Assembly (NCBI GenBank): GCA_963778465.1
Contig: CAVZUK010000002.1
Location: 868,001 to 932,000 of the forward strand
Source of the DNA: CAVZBW01 sp963778465
Lineage (GTDB): Bacteria > Actinomycetota > Acidimicrobiia > Acidimicrobiales > RAAP-2
Direction: 5' to 3'
DNA: 64,000 nucleotides
The first letter of the stretch is position 1; the number at the start of each line of letters is the position of its first letter. Under the pieces are notes generated by a model. That model saw only the letters and a list, made by a program, of their open reading frames with translations, did not search any database and was not told the origin of the DNA. A program made the position numbers and the translations under genes. Shown here piece by piece: positions 25,545 through 32,935 of the stretch.

Positions 25545-27224
25545 TCAGCCGGTCGGAGCCAGCGTGTAGGTCCCCGTCGCCTTGATCGGCTGGACCTCGG
25601 TGAATTGGCTGGTGGGTCCGCTCGTCCCGCCGCCCAGGTTCATGTTCGACCCGAGGGCGATGAAGCTGTTGGACGAGCCGTTGATGTTGACCCCTCCACT
25701 CCCCGTTGCCGCCCCCTGCTGGTAGGTGGCCTGGCCGCTCTTGCTCACACAGAACGCGCCGACGATGGTGAGGGCGGGAGTGGGCGGAGTCTCGGTGGTG
25801 CCAGTGAACAGGTAGGCCTTCTGCCCGCTCGGGCACCCGCGGACGGTCACTGAGGCCAGGGCCGTGTTCCCGGTGCCCTGGTCCGAGGTGACGGTGACCG
25901 AGTTGTTCTTGATGCCGGACGACGTGGCGATGACGTTGACCGACACGGTGCAGCTCACCAGTGGCTGCAGCTGGAGACTGCCACCGGACCAGCTGACCGT
26001 CGACGAGCCCGGAACCGCCGTGACCGTCCCGCCGCACGAGCCACCCTGCCCGTTGCTCGGGGCGGCCACCACGAGGCCCGAGGGCAACGAGTCGGTGAAA
26101 CCCAGCCCGCTCACGATCCCCGGTCCGGGATTGACCACGGCGTAGGTGAGCGAGGTCTGCCCGCCGAGGGGGATCGACGAGGACCCGAAGCTCTTGGAGA
26201 TGGTCGGGGGATTGACCGGACTCGCCACGGCCGACGTGAAGTCGGCCTCGGTCTGGTCGCCGGTGACGCCGTCGGTCACGGTCACCGATCCCGTGAAGCT
26301 GCCGGCGAGGGCGTAGGCGTGCGACGAGCTGACCGAGAAGTTCCCGTCTGCGTCCGGTCCGGTCACGGTGCCCGGCGAGGTCGTCCCGTCCCCCCACGAG
26401 ATGCTCGCCGTGAAGTCGGTGGCCACCGGAGCGGGACCGGAGGTCGACCAGTAGCGGCCGACGGTGAAGGTGGCCGGGTTCACGCTCGCCGACCGGCCTG
26501 CCTCGAGCGACGGCGCCCCGCCGGTCACGATCGGCGCCGGATTGGCGAGGGTGTCCGTCAGGGCGACCGGCGCCAGGTCGATCCCGATGGATCCCGTCGC
26601 CGGTCCGAAGACGATGGGATGGTCCGCGCTGATCGCGCCGTCGCTGGAGAGCGTCGCAGGGAGCCCGCTGCCCGTCGTCGCCTCGACCCCGATGGCGCCG
26701 TCACCGGTGGCGGTGATCGAGGCGCCGCTGGTGACGGACACAGGGCCAGCTCCGACTTGCTGCGCGAAGAAGGCTACCCCTGGCTTTGTCTGGGAGATGT
26801 CAATTGCGCCAACGTTCAGCGCCAGGGTGTTCCCGGTGGGGTAAGGCGCCTGGGCCCACCCCGGAGGAACCTTCTGGCGCAGGGCATAGGAGCCGTTGGC
26901 ATCCAAATTCGCCGACAGTGCGAACGCGCCGCTCGAGTCCGTGGTGCCCGAGCCGATGACCTGTGGGCTTCCACCGGAGACATCCTTCAGGGCGTCCACC
27001 TCGACGTGCTGGAGAGGGGACGAGCTCCCGTCGCCGACCGTCCCTTGGAACAGGACCGGCATCGGGTCTGGTGTCGAGTCCGGGCCGAGCGTGATCGAGA
27101 CGGGGTCTCCGGTGTCTGCACCCGCAGGATTGGCGTGCGTGAGGATTCCGGTGCCACCGACCAGACCGCCGGCCAGTGCTGCGATCCCCAACGAAGCGGA
27201 CAGGCTTCTCCGGACTCGTCCCAC
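25545..27224 (-). CDS. Secreted multi-domain protein (PKD-like, DUF11-like) with the shared C-terminal module
   Basis: The 559-residue product has a signal peptide (cut near PAGA-D at about 36). About 55-140 looks like a prealbumin-type beta domain (SGTTDSSGAFALSANLDANG), about 250-325 is a PKD domain (SISWGDGTTSPG, 'SSHAYALAGSFTGSVTVTD'), and about 342-460 is a DUF11/SD-repeat-like domain ('SSIPLGGQTSLTYAVVNPG'). Residues 464-559 are the module also found at 1809-3002, with C464 and C492. The GTG at 27224 follows GGGAGAGGAG. It is likely displayed outside the cell; the attachment mode is unknown, as no LPXTG, lipobox or transmembrane anchor is visible. Confidence 0.82.
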   Translation of the reverse strand: MGRVRRSLSASLGIAALAGGLVGGTGILTHANPAGADTGDPVSITLGPDSTPDPMPVLFQGTVGDGSSSPLQHVEVDALKDVSGGSPQVIGSGTTDSSGAFALSANLDANGSYALRQKVPPGWAQAPYPTGNTLALNVGAIDISQTKPGVAFFAQQVGAGPVSVTSGASITATGDGAIGVEATTGSGLPATLSSDGAISADHPIVFGPATGSIGIDLAPVALTDTLANPAPIVTGGAPSLEAGRSASVNPATFTVGRYWSTSGPAPVATDFTASISWGDGTTSPGTVTGPDADGNFSVSSSHAYALAGSFTGSVTVTDGVTGDQTEADFTSAVASPVNPPTISKSFGSSSIPLGGQTSLTYAVVNPGPGIVSGLGFTDSLPSGLVVAAPSNGQGGSCGGTVTAVPGSSTVSWSGGSLQLQPLVSCTVSVNVIATSSGIKNNSVTVTSDQGTGNTALASVTVRGCPSGQKAYLFTGTTETPPTPALTIVGAFCVSKSGQATYQQGAATGSGGVNINGSSNSFIALGSNMNLGGGTSGPTSQFTEVQPIKATGTYTLAPTG

Positions 27225-27291
27225 CGTGCGCTCCTCTCCCTGGCGCGGTGAGCGTCCGCCGAAGTCGGCAGCCCAGCCCGGCCGCCCTGTA

Positions 27292-27356
27292 GTTATCGCC
27301 TCCTCGCTGCGAGGTGTCAACAAACGTGACAGATCGCTGACGCAGAGGTGTCACGT
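27292..27356 (-). promoter_or_regulatory. Sigma-A-type promoter with upstream inverted repeat
   Basis: On the minus strand TTGACA (27315-27320), a 17-base spacer and GATAAC (27292-27297) form a good housekeeping promoter 70 bases before the secreted-protein start at 27224. Directly upstream, ACGTGACA (27324-27331) and its exact complement (27349-27356) make an 8-bp inverted repeat with a 17-base spacer, a likely activator or repressor site. GAGGTGTCA also occurs twice (27311-27319 and 27345-27353). Confidence 0.65.
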
Positions 27357-27437
27357 GCGTGGCGAAACCATCTTCTCAACCGAGACGAGGCGAATTCCTT
27401 CCGGCTCTCGCCTCATCGTCGGTAGCCAGAGCAACGC

Positions 27438-28691
27438 TCAGGCGCCCACCAACTCGTCGGAGGAGGTGTGGAACCGCACCGGAAGATGCTTGATCCCCCC
27501 GATGAAGTTGGAGCGCAGGGGAGTTGGGGAATCGAGGCTCTCCACGTGGTCGACGCGCCGCGTGAGGGCGTCGAAGAAGAGGCGCATCTCCATCCGGGCA
27601 AGATTGAAGCCGAGACAGTTGTGCGGGCCTCCGCCTCCAAAGGCCACGTGCGGATTGGGCTGGCGCGTGATGTCGAAGCGGAAGGGATCCTCGAAGACGT
27701 CCTCGTCACGGTTGGCGGACACGAACCAGATGCTGAGCTTGTCGCCCTCGCGCAGTTGGTGGCCCTTGTAGTCCACGTCCTCGGTGACGTTTCGCCGGAA
27801 ATAGAGCACAGGGGAGGCCCATCGCAAGATCTCCTCGACGGCGCTCGGCAGGAGCTCGGGATGCTCGCGCAACATCTGGTACTGGTCCGGGTGCTCGAGG
27901 AAGGCGTTCATCCCATGGGAGATGGCGTTGCGGGTGGTCTCGTTCCCCGCCACTGCCAGGAGAAGGAAAAAGAGGTTGAAGTCCATCGCCGAGAGCTCGT
28001 CGCCGTCGACGTCGGCGGAAAGGAGCGTGCTCGCGATGTCGTCCCGGGGATTCGCCTTGCGTTCCTCCGCCAGCTGCTGAGCGTAGAGGAACATGTCGAT
28101 GAAGGCCTGGCGGACCTCTGCCGGCTCGACCGCGTACTCGGGATCCTCGGAGCCGATCATCTTGTTCGACCACGAGAAGATCTTGTGGCGGTCCTCGTGC
28201 GGCACCCCGATGAACTCCGCGATGACGATGAGTGGAAGCTCCGCGGCCAGATCGACGACGAAGTCGGCCTCGCCCTTGGCGACGCCCTCCTCGACGACCC
28301 GCCCGGTCACCTCTCGGACGTGCGGCTCGATCTGCGTCAGCATCCGGGGAGCGAAGGCCCGGTTCACGAGTCTCCGGTAGCGGGTGTGCGGAGGGGGATC
28401 CATCGTGAGCATGAGGCTGCCGCCCTCCTGGAGGTCGTTGGCCGCTTGCTGGTCCGCGGTGATCTCCTCGAGCCCCACGACGCCCCCTCTGGCCTGATCG
28501 GACGAGAAACGGTGGGCGTCACGCCCGATGGCGGACACGTCGGCGAGCTTCGAGAACACCCAGAAGCCCGGACCATCCGGCTCGGGATGGTGGTAGATGG
28601 GGGCCTCCTTCCGGAGAAGGGTGAACCACTCATGTGGCACTCCCTGGGCGAACCGGTCCCGGTCCAAAAGATCGATGTCCGACAGCTGCAC
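27438..28691 (-). CDS. Cytochrome P450, CYP125-like
   Basis: The 417-residue P450 has AGNETTR at 248-254, EEILR at 286-290 and the heme loop FGGGGPHNCLGF with Cys359. The sequence AGNETTRNAISHGM, the FSS...GGVVGLEE region and the 'TMDPPPHTRYRRLVNRAFAP' segment are typical of CYP125, the steroid C26/C27 hydroxylase that starts cholesterol side-chain breakdown in actinomycetes. The substrate here is inferred, not shown. The GTG start at 28691 follows GGGAGGCGCC. It lies upstream of the secreted protein gene with a 213-base gap and is probably a separate unit. Confidence 0.89.
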   Translation of the reverse strand: MQLSDIDLLDRDRFAQGVPHEWFTLLRKEAPIYHHPEPDGPGFWVFSKLADVSAIGRDAHRFSSDQARGGVVGLEEITADQQAANDLQEGGSLMLTMDPPPHTRYRRLVNRAFAPRMLTQIEPHVREVTGRVVEEGVAKGEADFVVDLAAELPLIVIAEFIGVPHEDRHKIFSWSNKMIGSEDPEYAVEPAEVRQAFIDMFLYAQQLAEERKANPRDDIASTLLSADVDGDELSAMDFNLFFLLLAVAGNETTRNAISHGMNAFLEHPDQYQMLREHPELLPSAVEEILRWASPVLYFRRNVTEDVDYKGHQLREGDKLSIWFVSANRDEDVFEDPFRFDITRQPNPHVAFGGGGPHNCLGFNLARMEMRLFFDALTRRVDHVESLDSPTPLRSNFIGGIKHLPVRFHTSSDELVGA

Positions 28692-28807
28692 GGCGCCTCC
28701 CACCTGCTTGCGGGCCACCCGTTTCGGGGTGCCCGGTGACCATCCCCAGATGCACAACCCTTCGGGCACTCGCCCTCGGAGGATCGTAGCGTGGGCGCAC
28801 CTGTCCC

Positions 28808-29275
28808 TTGGCGAGTAGATGGGGGAAATCGCTGGTGGAGCAGTCTGTTGCCTCGGCCAGCCTGCCGGGCGGGACATCGGTGGCCTACGCGACGGCCGGC
28901 GTCGGACCGCCCCTCCTGTTCGTGGGGGGATGGCTGAGCCATCTCGAGTCGAGCTGGGACCTTCTCCCGGAGCGCTCCTTTCTCGAGGCACTCGCGCTCG
29001 GGAGGACCCTGGTGCGCTACGACCGTCTGGCTGCGGGCTGTCCGACCGGCCCGGAGACTACGAGTGGTCGGTCCCACTCGAGCGGGAGACGCTCCGAAGC
29101 GTCATGTCAGCCGTGGGCGCATCCGAGTTCGACCTCATGGGCAGCTCGCTCGGTGTGCCGATCGCCATCGACTGGGCGGCTAGTAGCCCCGAGACGGTCA
29201 ACCGGCTGATCCTCTACGGGGGATGGGCGCGAGGAGCGGACATCGCAACCCGGCAAGTGCGTGAGCACGTGCCGC
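28808..29275 (+). pseudogene. Broken alpha/beta-hydrolase gene (frameshift and truncated)
   Basis: The first part reads in one frame (TSVAYATAGVGPPLLFVGGW, LGRTLVRYDRL), then near 29035-29045 the similarity moves to the frame one base away: SGCGLSDRPGDYEWSVPLER, GASEFDLMGSSLGVPIAIDW (nucleophile elbow GSSLG), 'TVNRLILYGGWARGADIATR'. It breaks off near 29275, just before the convergent SDR gene, so the lid and the catalytic His part of a normal ~270-residue hydrolase are missing. This is a decayed or rearranged gene. Confidence 0.75.
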
Positions 29276-29329
29276 CTCACCGCCGTGAGCGGGTGTCGGG
29301 TTGCGCTTCGGCTGTCGGATCGGTGGGCG

Positions 29330-30160
29330 TCAGTCCGCCGCGGGCGGCCAGCCGGGTAGGAGCTGGTGCCGCTTGCAGACCGCTTGCGCGTGGACCATGC
29401 CACCCAGCAGCGCGTCGGCATCGGGATCGTCGGCGAGCCACCCGATGACGGCACCTGCGACCTCGGGCGGGTCGCCGCGGAAGTGCGCGACGAACTCGTC
29501 GTCCCGACTGAGGGCCTTGCGCCGCTCGGTGACCGTGTAACCGGGTTCCATGGTGAAGGCGCGGATGCCGCTGGCGCGGAATTCGACGTCCAATATGACC
29601 GCCATCTGGTGCAACGCTGCCTTCGCGGCGCAGTGGACGAGGCTCCAGCCACCTTCCCCGGCCGGTCCCGGCGGGGGCACGAGGGCCGAGCCGGACCCGA
29701 GGTTGACGATCGTGCCGGCTCTCTGCGCCAGCATCCCGGGGAGCACCAGCTGGGTCAGGAGGATCTGGTTGACGTAGTCGGCCTCGACGACCCTGAGCGC
29801 GGTATCGCCGTCGATGTCCATGAACTTCGCCTCCGTCCCGGGGCCGGAGTACGGGGCGTTGTTGACGAGAACGTCCACCCGCCCCCATTCCTTCATCACG
29901 TCGTCGAAGCCGGCTCTGATCGAGGCCCGGTCCATGATGTCCATCGGGACCGGCAAGCACCGCCGACCGAGGGCCCGGATCTCTTCCGCCGTTCGGTCGA
30001 GGCTGCCCGGGATGACGACGCCCTCTTCGCGGGCATCGCCCTCGTGCCGGGTCCGTCCGGTGATCACCACGTCGAACCCACGGCCGGCCAGGCTCAGCGC
30101 TCCACACCTTCCGATGCCGCGGGTGGACCCGGTCACCATCGCTACCTTTGCGTCGCCCAT
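29330..30160 (-). CDS. SDR-family protein with altered active site
   Basis: The 276-residue product is a short-chain dehydrogenase: TGSTRGIG cofactor loop near residues 10-17, TGRTRHEG after strand 2 (NADP-type), NNAPYSG and VNLGSGSALV. The catalytic YxxxK is replaced by HCAAK: the Tyr position codes CAC (His) while the Lys is kept. This should weaken or change catalysis. A long insert occurs after the second strand ('EEGVVIPGSLDRTAEEIRAL'). It converges on the broken hydrolase and diverges from an intact hydrolase at 30270. It may be a non-catalytic or altered-specificity SDR. Confidence 0.82.
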   Translation of the reverse strand: MGDAKVAMVTGSTRGIGRCGALSLAGRGFDVVITGRTRHEGDAREEGVVIPGSLDRTAEEIRALGRRCLPVPMDIMDRASIRAGFDDVMKEWGRVDVLVNNAPYSGPGTEAKFMDIDGDTALRVVEADYVNQILLTQLVLPGMLAQRAGTIVNLGSGSALVPPPGPAGEGGWSLVHCAAKAALHQMAVILDVEFRASGIRAFTMEPGYTVTERRKALSRDDEFVAHFRGDPPEVAGAVIGWLADDPDADALLGGMVHAQAVCKRHQLLPGWPPAAD

Positions 30161-30269
30161 GCCCCTCCTTTCATCGCCGTTGCCGGCACCACCGTAGGCA
30201 AGGACGAGCCCGGGAGACGACCGTCTGGACCGCGGGAAGACCTCGGTCTGGGCGCGTAGCCTTGTCGGT

Positions 30270-31091
30270 ATGCAGCCGGCAAGCCTGCAGGTCCGGTTCT
30301 CTACTTTCGACGGGCTCCGGATCCGCTACGCGGACAGCGGTCCTCGGCGAGGACCGACCCTCCTACTCACCTCTCCTTGGCCGGAGAGCCTCTACGCCTT
30401 TGCGCCGATGTGGGCTTCGCTCGCCGAGCACGCGCGACTCTTCGCCGTCGACTTGCCAGGCTTCGGCGCTTCGGAACGCCGAGACGACTTGCTCTCGCCT
30501 CGCGCGATGGGCGACTTCCTGGCCCGGCTCATCGCGGAGGCGGAGCTGGGCAACCCGCACATCGTCGGGCCGGACGTAGGAACCGCCGCCACCCTGTTCG
30601 CGGCAGCGGCACATCCACAGCGCATCGCGGGTGTGATCGTGGGCACCGGCGGCGCCGCCGTCCCGCTGGAGCTCGGTGAGCCTTTGGCTTCGTGGGTGGT
30701 CGACCCCGATCTCGACAAGTACCGCACGATGGACCCGCGTGCGATCGTGAGCGCGGCGGTGGACACGATCGCCGGAGGCATACCCGACGACGTTCGCGAG
30801 GACTACCTCTCGTCCTACGACGGCGACCGTTTCGTCGAGTCGATGCGCTATGTGCGGAGGTATCCCGAGGAGTTGCCGGTGCTTGCCGAGCTGCTGCCAC
30901 ACATCACGATGCCCGTCACGATCATCAACGGAAGCCACGACCGTGTCGTTCCTCTCGCCAACGCCCACTTCCTCGACGAGCGTCTGCCGAGCAGCCGGCT
31001 CGTGGTCCTCGATGCCGGCCACTTCGTCTGGGAGGAGGCACCGACGGAGTACGCCTCGATCATCCTCGATTCGATCGCGGGCAACCGATGA
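30270..31091 (+). CDS. Alpha/beta hydrolase with an Asp nucleophile
   Basis: The 273-residue protein has the alpha/beta-hydrolase fold. The nucleophile elbow is VGPDVGTA, with Asp102 in place of Ser, as in haloalkane dehalogenases and epoxide hydrolases. Instead of the usual HGxP oxyanion loop it has TSPWPES at 34-40. The acid and base are likely in 'IINGSHDRVVPLANAHFLDE' and DAGHFVWEEAP. C-C bond hydrolases and lactonases are less likely given the Asp. It is followed after 30 bases by a small ASCH-like gene and diverges from the SDR gene. Confidence 0.82.
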   Translation: MQPASLQVRFSTFDGLRIRYADSGPRRGPTLLLTSPWPESLYAFAPMWASLAEHARLFAVDLPGFGASERRDDLLSPRAMGDFLARLIAEAELGNPHIVGPDVGTAATLFAAAAHPQRIAGVIVGTGGAAVPLELGEPLASWVVDPDLDKYRTMDPRAIVSAAVDTIAGGIPDDVREDYLSSYDGDRFVESMRYVRRYPEELPVLAELLPHITMPVTIINGSHDRVVPLANAHFLDERLPSSRLVVLDAGHFVWEEAPTEYASIILDSIAGNR

Positions 31092-31121
31092 GGTGGCGCA
31101 GCGGGACACGAATCTCGGACC

Positions 31122-31421
31122 GTGGAGTTCAGCGCTGAGCTGCGGGAGTCGGTCCTGGCCGGGGACATCACGGTGTCCTTCCGACTGTGGCGCCGTCCGA
31201 AGGTCAAACCGGGCGGTCGGTACCGTGTGGGGCCAGGAATGATCGAGGTCGATACGGTCGACCGTCTCCCCTTCGCCGCCGTCACGCCGGACGACGTTGC
31301 CGCCGCGGGCGAGCGCGATCGGGAGTCGCTGCGCCGACGGGCGGCACACGCCGGCCCGATCACCGACGACACCCTGCTCTACCGGGTGGAGTTCCATCCG
31401 GTAGATGTCGTCCTGCCGTAG
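31122..31421 (+). CDS. Small ASCH-domain-like protein
   Basis: The 99-residue product starts at a GTG at 31122 and shows the ASCH pattern: an N-terminal 'LRESVLAGDITVSFRLWRRP', 'PGGRYRVGPGMIEVDTVDRL', and a final TLLYRVEFHPV strand. ASCH domains are PUA-like beta-barrels thought to bind RNA or modified bases, and several hydrolyse N4-acetylcytidine. No enzyme activity can be inferred here. It lies directly downstream of the hydrolase gene and may share its transcript. Confidence 0.7.
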   Translation: MEFSAELRESVLAGDITVSFRLWRRPKVKPGGRYRVGPGMIEVDTVDRLPFAAVTPDDVAAAGERDRESLRRRAAHAGPITDDTLLYRVEFHPVDVVLP

Positions 31422-31575
31422 CGCCTCGGCGGCCCTGCGTGCCGAGGGTCACCCTTGACTCGGACCTCGGGGTCAGGTAGTTCCATGGTGGGGATCCCCT
31501 CGGGTTCGCGCTCGTCGGCAGGACGAAGCGAGGCCGGGGGAGAGGGGTGACGAGCCGAATCGATCGGAAGGGGGG

Positions 31576-32847
31576 TTGGTCCCGATGCCATCGTCCAGCG
31601 CGGCGGACCGGTACCTCATCATCACGTCCGACGCCCATGGCGGCGCGCCGATGGCGGACTACAAGCCGTACCTCGAACGGCGGTGGCACGACCACTTCGA
31701 CACGTGGTTGGCAGGGGTCACCATGCCCTGGGTGGACGTCGACGACGCGAGCAACTGGGACAGCGACCTGCGGCTCGCCAACATGGACGCCGACGGAGTG
31801 AGCGGGGAGATCGTCTTCCCCAACACCCTGCCCCCGTTCTTCGACATCCTGGCCCACTTGAGCGGCGTCCCTCGTGGCCCGGAGACCTTCGAGCGGAAGT
31901 GGGCTGGCCTGCGGGCGCACAATCGGTGGCTGGTGGACTTCTGCCGGCAGGCCCCTCTGCGGCGCCGCGGGATCGTCCAGCTGCTGCCCAACGACATCGA
32001 CGCGGCGGTCGCGGAGATCCGCTGGGCGGCCTCGACCGGCGTCGTTGCCGGCGTCATGCTCCCCGCGATCCCTCCCAACCACGTCGTGCGGCCGTACTTC
32101 GACGAGGGATACGACCCACTCTGGAGCGCCTGCATCGAGGTCGGGCTCCCCGTGCACCAGCATCAGGGGACGGGTTCTCCGGACGTCGGCGCCGACGAGC
32201 CGGTCGGCCGATCGATCTTCTTTACGGAGCTGGATCTCTGGACCCGTCGCACGATGCATCACCTGATCGTCGGCGGCGTGTTCGAGCGGCATCCGGATCT
32301 CCAGGTCGTCTGGACCGAGATGTGGGGCTTGCGCTGGGTGGTCGAGGAGCTCGCCCACATCACGCTGCGGCTGCAGAACGTGCAGGCCCCGCGCGTCGGC
32401 GGTGTCGCGGAGGCCGGAGCCCCCAACTACCACATGACCTTCGGCTCGCCGACGGTCGACGGCCTCTCGCTCACCCCGCTCGAGTACTTCCGCCGCAACT
32501 GCTCGATCGGGGCGAGCATGCTGCCGCGCCACGACGTGCGCTACTGCTCGGTGCTCGGCACCGACCGCATCCTCTGGGGCACGGACTCCCCGCACCCCGA
32601 AGGGTCGGCCCCGTTCACGCTCGAGGCGCTTCGGACGACCCTCTTCGACGTGCCGGTCGACGACTGCCGGGCGATGCTCGGTGGCAATGCGGCCCGGCTG
32701 TACGGCTTCGACCTCGAGGCGCTCGCGCCCCTCGCAGCACGTATCGGCCCCCGGGTCGACGAAGTGGCCCGGCCACTGGAACAACCGGCCATCCACGCCG
32801 GCGTGGTGTTCGCCCGAGAGAATCCCCTCGAGGTGCTCCTGTCCTAG
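31576..32847 (+). CDS. Amidohydrolase-2 family metal-dependent hydrolase/decarboxylase
   Basis: The 423-residue protein (TTG at 31576 or ATG at 31585, with GGAAGGGGGG upstream) belongs to the ACMS-decarboxylase-type amidohydrolases. Likely metal residues sit in ITSDAHGG, VHQHQGTG and WGTDSPHPEG. The long central part ('PNTLPPFFDILAHLSGVPRG') and 'GYDPLWSACIEVGLPVH' are family-like. These enzymes split C-C bonds or hydrolyse ring-cleavage products. A second member at 38388 is about 420 residues long too. It stands alone on the plus strand. Confidence 0.86.
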   Translation: MVPMPSSSAADRYLIITSDAHGGAPMADYKPYLERRWHDHFDTWLAGVTMPWVDVDDASNWDSDLRLANMDADGVSGEIVFPNTLPPFFDILAHLSGVPRGPETFERKWAGLRAHNRWLVDFCRQAPLRRRGIVQLLPNDIDAAVAEIRWAASTGVVAGVMLPAIPPNHVVRPYFDEGYDPLWSACIEVGLPVHQHQGTGSPDVGADEPVGRSIFFTELDLWTRRTMHHLIVGGVFERHPDLQVVWTEMWGLRWVVEELAHITLRLQNVQAPRVGGVAEAGAPNYHMTFGSPTVDGLSLTPLEYFRRNCSIGASMLPRHDVRYCSVLGTDRILWGTDSPHPEGSAPFTLEALRTTLFDVPVDDCRAMLGGNAARLYGFDLEALAPLAARIGPRVDEVARPLEQPAIHAGVVFARENPLEVLLS

Positions 32848-32935
32848 CCGGGTGGGTTACGCGCCTCGACCCGCTGGCGTGTTCCCGGGGGGATCCGCTG
32901 CTACCGGGCATTCATCCGGTTCGCCAGTGCGACGC

